Positions 1-13,300 of a stretch of 64,000 bases of DNA are shown piece after piece. Source of the DNA: Monomorium pharaonis (taxonomy: Eukaryota; Arthropoda; Insecta; Hymenoptera; Formicidae). The translations under genes and the position numbers were made by a program. Below the pieces are notes generated by a model. The model did no database searches, was not told the origin of the DNA, and saw only the letters and a list, made by a program, of their open reading frames with translations. The stretch spans positions 23,097,136 through 23,161,135 of the forward strand of contig NC_050472.1 of assembly GCF_013373865.1 (NCBI RefSeq), read 5' to 3'. Positions within the stretch are counted from its first letter, which is position 1, and each line of letters begins with the position of its first letter.

Positions 1-490
1 TCATCGATAAATCGAAATGTCGTTCCATTTTATCTTGCTGCAATACACTGTGCGATAGATGCAAAATTGAATGATAAAATAAGATTATCACAAAGTGAAT
101 TGCTACGTTAGTACAAGTTAATCACTACCAAAGTAACGCTGAATTTTAATGCATTAAAGATGTTTCATCATAAAACAATACTATAAACAATTTGGGTTGT
201 ATTGACTGCACTAAAAAATACGAGACGTGCAATAATTTCGCTCCAGAAATGTAAATTCGTGAATTAAAGACATGCAAAATTTTCAATTAAATAATCGGCA
301 GTACTACTTCAGTCAGAGAAATCATTCAATAAACGTACTTTTCAAAAGTATTCATTTAGCTATTAAAAAACTTAGTACTTCTTATTCTTCCTATTTATGT
401 TTAATTTCAATTATTACAATTTGAGAAAAAAATGAGGTAAACAAAGAAAACTTATTTTTTTTTAACTATACATCAAAGTCGAATTTCCCC

Positions 491-493
<3 letters not shown>
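1..493. other. AT-rich non-coding DNA
   Basis: No open frame of note, no inverted repeat and no RNA gene seen. The stretch ends in a C run leading into the CT microsatellite. Probably intergenic or intronic. Confidence 0.5.

Positions 494-555
<62 letters not shown>
494..555. repeat. CT microsatellite
   Basis: Nearly pure CT dinucleotide repeat of about 60 bases with a single interruption (TCC) near 529. It is the first of several CT/GA tracts in the window. Confidence 0.97.
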
Positions 556-1276
556 GATAAAATATATTCATTTTTATATATTGTACAATAAGGAATTATA
601 TTCGCGCAAATATTTAATAAAGTATAATCAATTTTTATGCAGACTGCACATATATGTTTTGAATTATGTTATTAAATTTATCAGTTCACTTAATTTGTTA
701 ATTTATTATTTTTTATGTTTCAAAATCGGATGCAATATACTCATTACATTTTAGCAACAAATGATGGTATGCAACTTTTAGTTTAATTTCTGTTCATTGT
801 GACCACCGATTAAATTATATAAAATGATCCGATATATAAAAAATATTTTTATAATTTTTTCAATTCTCTGCCAGTACGTGTGTGCGTATCGCCATATAAC
901 TTATTGAAATTGATATATTCCTTATATTTTATTTACATTTTATATTCAACAGTCTACTATTTATATTTCTTCTCGAATTATTGCGCGCGTGCACGGAAAA
1001 TATGTATAAATTAATACATTAATGTTAGTTTTTGCAATTGGTAAAAGAAAACTAAATCTTTCTCACAAAAAGACGTAAACGTAAACAAGTTACTTGTAAT
1101 ACGTTTTATTGAAGTATATTAATAAATATTGATCCTATTTATTTTATTATTTCCGACATATAAGATATTATGTGATTAGGCATATTATTTTAAAATCTAC
1201 ATAATAAATGTATCATTTTCAGATTTCTCAAATTGTACTTTCGTAAGATAGTGCAAAAAACGCTCGGTACATCGAA
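556..1276. other. AT-rich upstream region of the DUF4789-like gene
   Basis: Non-coding AT-rich DNA. A good splice-acceptor-like site, ATCATTTTCAG ending at about 1222, lies 55 bases before the start codon at 1277. The gene may therefore have an upstream 5' UTR exon, or transcription may start at this TCAG-type initiator. Nothing else is supported. Confidence 0.4.
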
Positions 1277-1840
1277 ATGCATCTATCGGCATTGGTTCTT
1301 CTTATCATAATGTGCGCTCTCGCACAGTCGACGGTCGGCATCACAGAAATTGTCGACTCTGACTCTGTGTATTTCCCTGACCAAACGGACTACATCAAAC
1401 TCGCTACAAAGTGTAAAGATAACATGGTACTGTGGCCAGGGAATCTTCGGTGCTACATAGAAGGTGAACAAGGTCCCTGTAACATCGGTCGGGTACTGAT
1501 ATTCAACCGTCGGTTACTGAAACCGTATTGTAAAGACAGTATATGGTCCTCTGTACAGAAATAAACGTAATCAACTGCTGGCGATAGCTAATAACTGTAA
1601 CTTACTACGTAATCAATTTAATGTGCGATAGATGACGATAGCGGTGAATTTCCCGGCGACAAATGTGCAGGGAAAGGAAAACGCTGTATTCCGGCTCAAT
1701 TCTATCTCATGCAGAGCAAAAATATTTGTTCAATTGAAACGTGTAAAAATTTCCATAACGCAAGTATAAATACTGTTCTTCCTGACCGTGTGTATCCAAT
1801 GCAAGCAGTGACATTTCGTGAAAATAATGTTATGCGGTAA
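1277..1840 (+). CDS. DUF4789-like small secreted protein, probably two exons
   Basis: The first open block runs from ATG 1277 to a stop at 1562-1564 and reads as 95 residues. It starts with a hydrophobic signal peptide (about residues 1-21, ending near STVG). After that comes a cysteine pattern typical of insect DUF4789 proteins: C-x-D-N-M-V-L-W-P-G, then R-C-Y, then E-Q-G-P-C, then an N-R-R-L-L-K-P-Y-C segment. After about 57 bases full of stops, the same frame opens again at 1622 and runs to a stop at 1838-1840. That second block is cysteine-rich (K-C-A-G-K-G-K-R-C-I-P, then N-I-C-S-I-E-T-C-K). A GTAAAG donor at 1530 and an AG at 1630-1631 join the blocks in frame (phase 1, intron of about 102 bases, exons 1277-1529 and 1632-1840), giving about 153 residues. 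The acceptor is weak and AT-rich, so an unspliced 95-residue form, or a decayed second half, remains possible. The function of DUF4789 proteins is unknown; extracellular or cuticle-associated roles are only inferred from secretion. Confidence 0.58.
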
Positions 1841-2558
1841 TATCTATAAATGAGTCAATTGCCGCGTTTGTATTATGGAAATTTGCGTTTTTTTCTAGAC
1901 ATAAATTGTAATTTGAAGCACAAATTTCAAAAAGCAGATTCAAATAAAAGATTAGTTAGTGTGTCAGTTAATTGCGAGCTCAGGGATATAGAAACTCAAT
2001 TAAATATATGCTATAATAAAACGTGATGTTAAATATAGTCGCATTTATCTCTTTTACTAGACTTATGATATAAATGCATTAAACTAAAATTAATTTTGTT
2101 TTAACTTATATATTTATACTTGCATTTATAAAAATATTACTAAGTTTTTTTACATAGAGATATTTTTTTATACATAGAGATACTTTCAGATATTTAGTTA
2201 AACATTACGCTTATCTATACATTTTAATTCATTACAAAATTTAATCGAAATTAAGTTTCTTTACATCTTGTTTATAATTTACTTCGTCACAATAAATTTT
2301 TGATTTAGTATATATACGTATAATTTATATATATATAAGTATTTTTATAGGTTATGTTGTTAAAAAAATAATTGTAAGTAGATAAATTTAAAGTTACAAA
2401 TGTATAGAGTAATGCATATTCTCTTTTTCATGTAAATAAAAAGCACTTATCTGATATTATCAACGTTATAAATAATGACTATACTGACTTTTGTTATTTA
2501 TACTTAAATTAAAAAGTAAATAAAATATTAAAGAAATAATTTTGATGGAAAATGTCTG

Positions 2559-2560
<2 letters not shown>
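1841..2560. other. 3' flank of the DUF4789-like gene, AT-rich
   Basis: Non-coding. An AATAAA at about 1943 lies roughly 100 bases after the second stop codon and could be the polyadenylation signal. No other structure seen. Confidence 0.4.

Positions 2561-2630
<70 letters not shown>
2561..2630. repeat. GT microsatellite, about 35 units
   Basis: Uninterrupted GT dinucleotide repeat of 70 bases. Open frames across it are artefacts of the repeat. Confidence 0.98.
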
Positions 2631-2634
<4 letters not shown>

Positions 2635-5600
2635 ATGTATAGTATATTCATATACTTACATATACTTACATATTAATCTAAGAACTATTTGTAAGTATTA
2701 AGAATAAGAGTTGTAATTCTGTTTGTTAATTACATTTGTGTTGTTTTATCATAAGTAACGATATAAAAGTGAAAAGAAAAAAAATTAATGCAGTTACGAG
2801 TGCTAAATACGTATACATGTATGAATACTATCTAGATAAAATAAAAGCAGTTATCATCGAAAATAAATGTAACCATCAGGCGAACCCGTAAAAACTTATT
2901 GAATTACTGCTAATATTTATTAATCGAATAATAGTCTGACGTTCAAGAAAATGGATAGAATAACCTCTTGTTACTCGTCAACCAAAAAGGGTTCTTGCTC
3001 ATTCCCATGCAATATCTCAGGGTCTAATATGACATCTATTTGCAATTTGATACGGCGGTTGACAATATGGAGAGACGAGGAATGATTTGGAGCTACGAAT
3101 GCTGGCCATGGCGCGGTCGTTTCGAGATATCTCGTGCCTCCCTTTCCACCTTACCACTCTACGTACTTGATACGTGCGCGGGGTAACAAACGTCGCGAGA
3201 TGTTTTCGATTAACCTCATTTTAAGAATGACTGTCGTTCTTTACTATCGGATGGAGGGCCCGATAGCCTCGTCGCGTTTTCCATCTTTATTCCTGAGTAG
3301 GCGCGCAAACAGGTCATGATCGGGTTTTCCTTCACTTCCTTCCCCCTTCCCCGTCGTACTGAAATTTTACTCAAGAAATATAGAAAGGTTAAACTTTTCA
3401 ATAGTATGGCCTATAATATCATCTCCATTATTAATCACATTCATTTGGATATCTGCAAACAGCTGATATCTAAAAGAAAGAGTCGTGATAAGAAATATTA
3501 CGAAGCTTTACCACGGAAAAATCGTCATTTTCGCGATAGAATTTAATTTAGAAATATAGGTATTTCATATCGAGCGCATCATATAATATAGTGAAGCACG
3601 CAAATTCTTTTATGATATTTCGCAATGAGCCAAAACGTATTCAAATTTGATAAATATATGTAACATTATTTTAGCTTTTATATTATATTATTTCTTCGAA
3701 ATTTTTATCTTCTTCGGAAAATGTAAAGTTATGTAAATAAAATTAAAATGCAAAATCATCAATTATCAATTTAAATGATTGACAAATAAAATGTATTTTA
3801 TGTAGAACTTTTAGTTATATTCAAATGTCATATTTTACGTAAAAGTAACGTATTATAATATAATTAATTAAAATTATAAAAGTATACGCAATTCCTTTAT
3901 GATATTCTCAGATATACAAAATGATATCACATTCTAAAGTTCTTTTGTTCATTTGTTCCTCGTCTCATAAAAAAATTCCACATTACATTTAATTCAACCA
4001 GCAAGCATTAGTTAATACGAGGAAACGTAAGTATATTTCAAAAAGAGCCTTTCTTTTTTATTCAATATCAGCTTAACATTTCGACGATACGTAATTCAAT
4101 TTCCGTACCCTGGTATTGTTCTTTGTCGTTTTAACTTTACCACATTCGCCTTTTTAACTTATAACAGATTCCCCTTTGCGCGGAAGAAAATATCCCACGT
4201 GCCACGCTATTACGAAGTAGGACGATTAAGACTCAGTGCCGCAATTCCAATCCCTTCCCGTTCGTGCTCGCGTTGCCGTATTCATCATCTCAATTTTATT
4301 CCACCAGCTCTAAGTTTCGCGCGGGAGATTTGCTCGACCACGAATAAAATCGAGCGCGGATACATCGTTCCGCCTCGAGCGGAAATAAATCTGCAGCCTG
4401 TGAACTACGAACGGTCAAGGTGGGTGTAATAGCTTGTAGAGAAGCGAGTTTGTCGGTCGCGCTCGTTACGCGACTTCCACTTCCTTTCTCTCATTCGCCG
4501 CAATTCGTCATTGCAATTTCGCCACTTCGACTTTTAAATCCGGCGGACGAGCGGCATCACAATATTCGCTTGGAGAGATACCACGATCCGAGTTACATTT
4601 GCGAGTGACAACGTTTAAAATTAAATTAACAGGAAGAGTATCTGGGTCGCGCAAGCGGGGATTAAAATTTTTATCAACCGCGAGTTGCGATTTGCTTTTC
4701 ATATCTCACATTAAATTCCACGACAATTACATATATTGTATCCACACGTATTATGCTGTGCAAGTTGAGCATTGTGCTTATCATTTTATATTTGGCATAT
4801 TCAAGGATTTATCATTGAAAAGCGTAAAATCATATTTATCGCTGTATATAATAAATGATAATAATTATATAGTTTTTTGAGAATTTTATTTACGGATATA
4901 TTCTATCTTGCGCCAACATGTGACAATTTAATTTTACTTTGAAGTAATGTTATTGATGTTCAAACAATCTCTCAAAATGTATCTAGAACGACATAATTAC
5001 GGTAGATAAATATAATGGAAATTCAGCACTGTACATCGTATGTACAATAAATGGTGTCTCACGAAATGCCAGGTCTCTTGGATGTGAACGGCTTAAATAT
5101 ATATTCCAAGTAAACTCTATAAGAGGGTTAACAACGCTAATATCGCGACCTGAATACGTGCCTTAGACCATGGGCTATAATGCTTTAAGTCCGTCTAATC
5201 GTTCCTCCGAAGCAGTTAATCGCTCAGCGATGCGATTGTAACGAGCTACTACTTATTTACGATTTACAGTATGATTATTGAATTTAATATTACAAAGGTA
5301 AAATAGATATTCTTGAAGGCCATTTAGCTAATTTTATTTACGTGTACTTCTTGAATGAGTCTAAGTCATAAGTAAAGAGAGGGAAATATCTCGTTACAAC
5401 AGATTAAAATTATACTTATTACTTTAATTGATAATCTTTATAATAAAATTTAATTATTATATATATAGATATGTATTATTAAAAATATACAAATTAGGAT
5501 TTTTTAATATTAAATCAATAAAATTTTCTCAAATAAAATCGAATCGAATTAAATCGAATCAATTTTATCTAATTCGATTCGTATTTGAATAGTTTGCACA

Positions 5601-6135
5601 TATTTATTTATTCACACTATTTTGATTTATAGTGTATTAGCAGAGTTTTTCTTGAGAAAATTGTAGTAATTAAATTTTGCCACTTTATTTTATGAAGCAT
5701 AATATTGCATACTGATAATACTTTGGTCTATTTTTTATTTTTTAAGTGTTGTTCGATATGTAAACTTTCAATAAAGGTTACTCAAACAATCGACAGAAAA
5801 TAGGCGTCTGCCTAGGGGACAATTTTAACTTTTTCATGCCTATAGTTTCCATATCCATAATTTCAACTTTATTCCTTGAACTTCCAACTTTGCAGTATTC
5901 CAGAACGGGATTTGTTACTTGGTTACCAAGACCGTCGGATTAAGCACCCAAGTAAAACGAGGTAGGTTCTTTAAGAGGTATGTCTAAGGACTTCGATACC
6001 GAATTTGCATCTATTAACATCATTTTATTCATACCCAATTTGTATTAACATTTATATGACTACGAAGCTTTTTAAAAATAATGTAAGTTTAAATGTTATG
6101 TATAGTGGTTATTAAAACACAATAATGTATTCTAC

Positions 6136-6137
<2 letters not shown>
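2631..6137. other. Non-coding stretch with GC-richer patches
   Basis: Mostly AT-rich. GC-richer patches lie near 3050-3340 and 4180-4700, where short open frames occur on both strands without domain motifs or convincing splice sites. A small imperfect hairpin rich in GAATC repeats lies at about 5537-5583. No gene can be supported. Confidence 0.45.

Positions 6138-6173
<36 letters not shown>
6138..6173. repeat. GA microsatellite
   Basis: Pure GA repeat, 36 bases, located 70 bases before the foldback element at 6245. Confidence 0.96.
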
Positions 6174-6177
<4 letters not shown>

Positions 6178-6244
6178 TTTTAATTTTTATTCTTTTCTTA
6201 AGTTGATTAAATTTAATATATTTACTCTACTTTTATTTAGTATA

Positions 6245-6445
6245 CACACAGAGAGAAAGATTTCTTTAGATTTAATAAACAGTTTTGTTCGACTATTCCA
6301 AAGTATATATTTCTTTGGTTTTAATAAATTTTATACAAATTCTTTTACATTTAATACAATTTATTAGAAACAAGGAAATATATATGCTTTAGAATAGTCG
6401 AACAAAACGGTTTATTAAATTTAAAGGAATCTTTCTCTCTGTGCG
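6245..6445. mobile_element. Foldback MITE, 201 bp, TA-flanked
   Basis: The two halves are inverted copies of one another over almost the whole length. Left end: CACACAGAGAGAAAG, then a block with TTTTGTTCGACTATTC. The right end reads back as CGCACAGAGAGAAAG, followed by the same TTTTGTTCGACTATTC block. The element is bordered by TA at 6243-6244 and 6446-6447, as expected for Tc1/mariner-type target duplication. There is no coding capacity. Scattered mismatches between arms indicate age. Confidence 0.85.
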
Positions 6446-6918
6446 TAAAAATTATACATAACAAACATATGAAAAGCTATTGCAAGATGCAAATCTAATG
6501 AATTTACAAAAAATCTTATATTATATGATTTCTACTTATGAAAAATTGTAACATTGTGTAAAGTTAGCAGTGCCAAGGTAAAGTGCAAAAGATAAAGTAT
6601 TCATTATCGCCGAGCGGAAGCAGTTGGTCGTTAATCTACCTCTTCTTTATAGTAACATTAAAAAGGTTATTAAAATCTGCCAATCCGCGAGAATCTTGAC
6701 ACGCGCGAGTGCCGCTAAGAATGTTCAACGATAATTAAATTCTGCCGCTGTGTGTTGAGCAGTATCGCACACCCGTCCGCGGAAATACGAGATATCTCGT
6801 CGTGTCCGTACGTGTCGGTGCTTATAGGATACGAAAATGGATGATGGCCGAAGAGATAGAGATACGAGCAGATAAGAAGAGAATGAAGGCTGAGGGGAAA
6901 GATCATCCGTCCATCTTG

Positions 6919-6967
6919 CACACATACACACAAACACACACACACACACACACATACACACGCATAC
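6919..6967. repeat. Interrupted CA microsatellite
   Basis: CA dinucleotide array with a few CATA and CAAA interruptions, inside a GC-rich patch. Confidence 0.93.
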
Positions 6968-8484
6968 ATATCTTTACATCATATTCTTATTTCCCTCACA
7001 CCATCTCCTTCCTCGACACCACAGAAAACACCTTATGGTAGTTTCTTGCCGCGAACACGAGAAATCGGCGACTGAGTTTCTGCCGTTAAGCCAAATCCCC
7101 GCGAGTCTTGCGTCGCATCGTCGTCGTCGTTGGAACGTAAAAAGCGGCTCGACGACGACCGTCGTGACAAACGATCGCACAGTCGCGGGTGCGCGCGCGC
7201 GAACGATTTCCTCTCCCTTGCAAACCGTTACAGCATCTTAAGCATCGTGGATGCGAGGATATACCTAGATTTGAGGTATGGATTGAGAATGACACATCGG
7301 CACGTCGGCCTTTACATTCGAGCTTTGCATTTGTAAGACGTCCCTGAAAGAAAATGCGAGTCAGCATATGGCTAAAGTCAGACAAACTTTCCGATTGGGA
7401 TATTTTCAAGATAAAATGTTCGCGATAATTTTTTCGTAATAAATAGGATATTTAGAATTAAGAATTTTTAAGAAATTTTAAAAATTTAATTCTACATTAT
7501 CGAAGTCATGTCTAAAAGACAATACAGCCTTATTTTATTTGCCTTTCATCCAGATGTGTTTTATAATTCGTCGTGCAATTATAATTCGTAATTCACAACA
7601 TGACGATGTCTCAGAATAGGCAGATAATTCGATCAAGTACAGCGGAATCCCGTTTCTATGACAACCACGATGAAATCGATAAATTGATTGGCCTTAATGT
7701 TATTATGCAACATTACTCAATTGATGTACAAAGAATATAATTATGTCTAAAGAATATAATTGTGAATCAATTTTTATTATATTGTATAATAAAAAAAGAT
7801 ATTAACAATAACTATTTTAATAACAAGAAATAATGCTATATACAACGTTATATAAATAATAAATTATTTATATAAAGATAATTAACATACATCGTATACG
7901 ATGTTTTATATAAAATAAGAGTGAATGCATAAAGAAAATTGCATTTATGCTAAGGTTTTTTTAAACGCATCCTAGAACAGAGTGAAATGGAAGAGGAATC
8001 AATGAAAGATATTTGATGTAATTAGATTTGTGAGATACAAATTTAGCTACATTCAATTTTTTAGATATTTATACAGTGATAGTCTTAATTTAGAGATTTT
8101 TAAAATAAACCTCAGTTTTTATCAGGTTTTGAATAATAACCAGCAACTGCACGCTCGGGAAAATATTAAATAAAAGTATTATGTTACTAAAGCTTCTGTA
8201 TGAAAAGTTTATTACAAAAATGACATGTGGAAAAATACCGCATATAAAATATAAAGGTAGTAAAAACAAATCGAGTCATTTTCAGACCATAGCCACAATG
8301 TGTCAAGTAGTTGTATCAACTATAAAAACTACGCTGATATTGCAACCTGGCTCCCTCTTTCTTCCCTGCTTACCTCTTTTTCGCTTATCTTTTTCATATT
8401 ATAATATTGTCAATTAAAAATATTAAATAATTATTGTTAAAAACTGTAAAACAATCAGCAATTACTTAATTTTCAATAATTTCT

Positions 8485-8513
8485 TAGCTTTTATATATAA
8501 TATATAAAAGCTA
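8485..8513. repeat. Perfect 29-base palindrome
   Basis: TAGCTTTTATATAT, one central A, then its exact reverse complement. AT-rich. It could be a small cruciform or the remnant of a foldback element. No function is implied. Confidence 0.85.
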
Positions 8514-8839
8514 TGATATGTTCATACATGTACATTTTCAAATTATAATGTTATTAATATCTTTAAATTTTTTTGAAAATAATACTTCCATTTTTCAATA
8601 CTTCCTTAAACAGCTTCATTTTCTTTTATTTTTTCAAAACTTGCTTTTATATTTCTTCGTGTATTAAGGATTTAGGAGACGCCCTTTTATATTTTATAAA
8701 TAAAATAAAATGTAAATCCTCACATTGACATATCTAGTATCAGCAAGAATAATCGACCATGTCATGCCTTCTTTTCTTAAATCATTTCAATATTCAGTTA
8801 GAAGAAGATAACTTCTTCGTATGTCTTACGTATACTTTC

Positions 8840-9720
8840 GTGAAAGCGTCAGCGGTGGATGGAACAAGGAGGGAGCGGTGAAAGGGCGACGGGAAAGGGT
8901 AGAAGGGCGACAGACGCTGCAATATTCTTGGCTCGCATTGTACGTGTCCCATAAGTTGGCAGGCGAGCTCCCTCTCAGCGACAGCTTGACAGAACATACG
9001 CTCTTTCCCGCTCGAATCGTTTCGTCCCTGCACCTATTCTCCTCTCACTCGCTCACGCTCATCCTCTACCTCTCCCTCGTCTTTCTTCCCTTTCTGTTAC
9101 CCTCTCTCCTCGTTTTCCGAAAATAAAAGTTTATAAGCTAACGCGCACGTGTACATGTGTAGGTGGGACACGAGCGTGGATACAACGCTCTCAACGAGGA
9201 CGCAGAAAGTAGAAACGTCGGTAGGATAGCGGGTAGAACGGCAGAAAGATTGGTGGTGGGAAGCGGAGAAACGTTGGCGACAAGAAAGAAAAAACGCGGC
9301 AGGGAGGAGGAGGGAGAACGAGAAAAGTGGAGACCACGTGCAGAAATAACGTTCGTGTTTTTGATTTGAGGCACGTAACCGAACCACATTGAAATCAGAT
9401 AGGGGCGCGAGAGAGGACGCTAAACTGGCTCCGGGAGGCTACGGAAAGCTTGCTATGGGAATACCTAAACCTCACGGGGAGGGTAAGAAAGTCGAGGGAC
9501 GCGTTAGACGCCCGAGGGAAGAGGAGAGATCGCGCGAGGTAGTGCGACGGCGAGTGGGAGGGTGAAGTGAAGGAGAGAGACATCGCCGCGGGGCGTAAAG
9601 GGTGGCGAGGCGCCTTACAACGGGTGAAACGTGCCACTTTCTTGGATTTTCGAATAAATCGGCACGGCGCGGAGTGCGCACCGCTCGACTATAACGGAGT
9701 CTACTTTGACTCAGACCTTC
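8840..9720. other. GC-rich, CpG-rich island with purine bias
   Basis: Composition departs sharply from the flanking AT-rich DNA. CpG is frequent, and + strand GA-rich tracts (for example AGGGAGGAGGAGGGAG near 9300) dominate its right half. It could be a promoter or regulatory island. No start codon with signal peptide and no convincing splice-flanked exon was found on either strand. Confidence 0.4.
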
Positions 9721-10113
9721 TCTAACCCCCGAAGATCCGCGTTCCGTAATCCGGATCGGCTTGATCCCTCCGTTTCCGAAAACGTTGCAGGGAAAAATTT
9801 GGCATCGCGTACCAATGAAAAATTCATATATCTTAAAAAGACGTGAATATCTAATCCGCCGTGTTTGTATCTGCCACGCACAATTAGCTCTGCCATTAAA
9901 TTTTCATTTTTATTCATTTCGTAATGAGTGACCTCGTAATCCGATAAACATTCGCGAACATTTCCGCAAGTAACGTCACGATCCGAGTTCTTTTAAAGCT
10001 GAAGAAGATTCTGAAGATTATATAAACACAAAATATCGTTAAACTTACTTATGCATTAATTGAAATTATTTAACTTCTTTTATTTTTAATTAATTTCTCG
10101 ATGATTTGTCTTT

Positions 10114-10350
10114 TTAAGGAAACATCTTGTATTCCTTACACAAATTCAACACGTTCTCTACGAGATGTTTTTTACATCTCAAATATGTTCGTACGATCGT
10201 TGGACGGATACTATCCGCATACGAGCACGAGTTTAACGCACGTTCCATCTTGCTAACATTTTCATCGGTGACCGACGTATTCCGGTGACATCGCTGCTCG
10301 TCGCCCGCGGTTTGGTAATGGATCACCAATCCGCGCGACATTTCGATCAT
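10114..10350 (-). CDS. Candidate coding ORF, 78 residues, unknown
   Basis: On the minus strand an ATG at 10350-10348 opens 78 codons with balanced, gene-like codon use. The encoded peptide is not low-complexity: it begins M-I-E-M-S-R-G-L, contains a K-M-E-R-A-L-N-S-C block and ends C-K-K-H-L-V-E-N-V-L-N-L-C-K-E-Y. An AATAAA lies about 30 bases after the stop (10084 to 10079 on the minus strand), which fits a final exon. The frame stays open about 11 codons upstream of the ATG to an in-frame TAA, and no good acceptor was seen there. I do not recognise the family. A chance ORF in a moderately GC-rich patch is the main alternative. Confidence 0.28.
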   Translation of the reverse strand: MIEMSRGLVIHYQTAGDEQRCHRNTSVTDENVSKMERALNSCSYADSIRPTIVRTYLRCKKHLVENVLNLCKEYKMFP

Positions 10351-13300
10351 TGAGCAAGCATGTAACGGGCAATGATCTATTATTTAGCTATCATTCTGCG
10401 CACACCGTCTCGCACTCATGCATACGTAGTCACACACACGACGGTGATGACATCGGCATTGATCGAACAGCTAGCAGTAATACGAGCGGAAACACTCAGT
10501 TTGCTAGTGGTCATGGAGATAATTAGGCAGAAACGCAACGCTATTATCAAGATAGAAAAGGGGAGGGGAAGCGAGAATTACTGATGATTATATTGTACGA
10601 TAATGAAATAAATGTTAATAAATATGTCGGCTGCGCAACCCAGAGCAGTTAGCAGATGGTGATGCAGATACCGCGAAAGATACGACTATTTCGAAAGTTT
10701 CTTCGAACTTATCTGTGAAATGCATCAGTTTTGAACGAAACTCTGGCTATATTCAATGTCTGCTAGCAAAGAAAATGATAAATTCCGTTACGATTAAAAC
10801 TTAAACTTGCTTTCGGATTTATTTGAACATTTGATTGAACACATATGCATTACATAAAAAAACAAATAAATATACGAAGTTTTGCCACAACCTAAAATAT
10901 ATGCGTAGTAAAATTGTAAATTCTTACGATTTTTCATTTTTAATTTTTTAGTTATATAAGTTTAGAAAAATAATTCGCTATCTCTACATAAATATGACAA
11001 ATGAGAATTAATTAGAATCCATCAATTAGGATAAATTGAAAAGAAAATGTCGTGCATGCAATGTTATTATGATACTTGACACAAAAAGATAATAAATAAA
11101 AATGATAAATTAATTTGTTTTTGACGTAATTTACCTACAATATTTTAAAAATGAATAAAACAATCATCGTAAAACATGTTAATTTAGAGAGTAATTATTA
11201 TTCAATGTTTCAAGTTTATGGCAAACTCTATTTCTTTATTACTACAACGTTTACGCATACTGCATTTTCTTCACAGGAGAAATTGACACAATCTCTTTCT
11301 TTGAAGAGGTTACGTCTATATAACTTTAACCGTAATCTTGGGACCGCGAAGTAAAAGGTAAACATCAACTTCTTGACTTCTTCATTCCGTTGCATCTACA
11401 ATCTAAAAAGCTTCCGTCGGTGTACATAATTTGTCGTTAAACTTGATTTTTTTTTCTTAAATAAAGCAACATTATCCATCGTATATTATTATGCCACAGC
11501 AATTTATAACCAAGATTACTTTATGAAGACATTGTGTTGTAAAAAAAATCGCGTTTTTAGATTTATAATTTTATGTAACATGTATGTACAACTTAAGCAT
11601 TTATACAGCATTTACTTTTGCTTTCTAAATAATAGTTATTTGCAATTTCTTAATAGTAATTGTAAAAAAGCTTTTGTTTTTAAAATATTTTGTAAAATTT
11701 TTTTGTTTTACAATTTTTTAACTCTTAAGTCCCAATTATGAAATATTTCGCGTGTTTCAACTTATTTCTATCCATAAAAGTTTTTCGAAATTTCAAAGAT
11801 AATTAAATACTACTCTTTATTTTTTCCAAAAAGAAGTATAAATATATCTTAAAATATGTTTGTGAATTTTTAAAGATTTTTTGAATCACTTTAAATACAT
11901 TCAGGTAAAAAAATGATCAGACGCATGATGTACATGAGTGGCCCAATAATATACTTTTCTAATATTATATTAAAGGTTAAAATATGTTTGTAATTTTCTC
12001 CTCGTGACTTTTGACTACGGATCAAGCTCATCGATTTGCATCATTTGTGCTGCATATTGTAACATGTCGATGCATTACGAATGTAAAAAGATGTGCCATT
12101 CGCTCTATGTTCTACCTAATCATATCTGATCATCGCGATCATAAACCGAAAAGTTGTTTATAATCGATATGACGCAACATCTGATATATCCGAAATACTT
12201 CTCTTCCATTCAATTCAATCGTTTCGCAGCTTCCGTTAACTGGCCGCGCCTCTCTCGCATACGTTATCCGCTCTTTCCCTTTCCGTCATCTCTGCCGCCC
12301 GTATCTTCAGCCGTGAGTTGCGCCATATTTCAAACGTCATATTAGCAGGGACCATGCGTCTTCCGCGAGTAAAATGTCTATGCCGCCGGCAGGCTTTGCC
12401 ACCACTACATCATACGACTCTGGTCCCTCTTGGCGGCGTGGTATCGTGTCACCTTCCCGGCTCGCCACCAATTACGCATTAATGCGGCGTCGCGTTATCC
12501 GGAGACGATGTACGAAGTGCAAGTGTTAGAGTACTAGACTGAGGGGCCGGCAGGATCAGAGGCCTGCCGGTATCCTTCGGGAATATACTCTCTTCCGGTG
12601 TAGTCAATTAACCCAGTTTCACTTGACGCAACGGTTCGATCAACGCTACCCGCCGAAAAGATAGGAAACTATTTTGTGCCACGTTTTTCGCCGATTGCAA
12701 GCCGATCGTTGTATACAATTTTCAGATTGAATGTTCGTGGAATAGAGCGCAACGCGGCTCTGAAGAATGAATGTTATTTCAGGTATTTTCGAACACCAAT
12801 TGGATATGTTTCAAATTTAACGTATAGCTACAGGAATATACAATGCCCCACGATCTCATCACAAAGGATAATTCTTGCAGGATTACGTTATGAATTACAG
12901 AGGTAATAAAATTTTTCGAGGAATTAACGAAATAACATCTTACTGATGACTAATGTAATTTGTTCGATGAAATCTAAGATTAAAGAGCAAAACATTACTG
13001 TACTGATCGATTGTTGTGGATTATGCAACAGAGAGTGGTATACAAATAGCTTTCAATTTATATTCTTCGTCTTGAGCAAACAACCGTGTTTATGCAACTT
13101 AAGATAAATTTTGATGATTATAACAGCTATCTCTGTATGTACGTATGTACATTTTTTACAAAACTTTCTTCAACTTTTGTCTTTTGTTTTAGTCATTTAT
13201 AAGTATAAGTTACAAGTTTACTCGCAGGCTTCACTATTCTGTAATAGTGCAATAAAAGTTGTGCATTTTCTCTCGACTGCAGATCCTTTAGAGAAATTGA

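Larger units (their letters stand above)
6448..10113. other. Non-coding stretch with two GC-rich islands
   Basis: It contains a CA microsatellite (6919-6967), a GC-rich patch (about 6650-7340) and a larger purine-rich, CpG-rich island (about 8840-9720). The open frames in these islands overlap on both strands and are basic or low-complexity, so no exon is supported. A perfect 29-base palindrome lies at 8485-8513. The rest is AT-rich. Confidence 0.45.
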
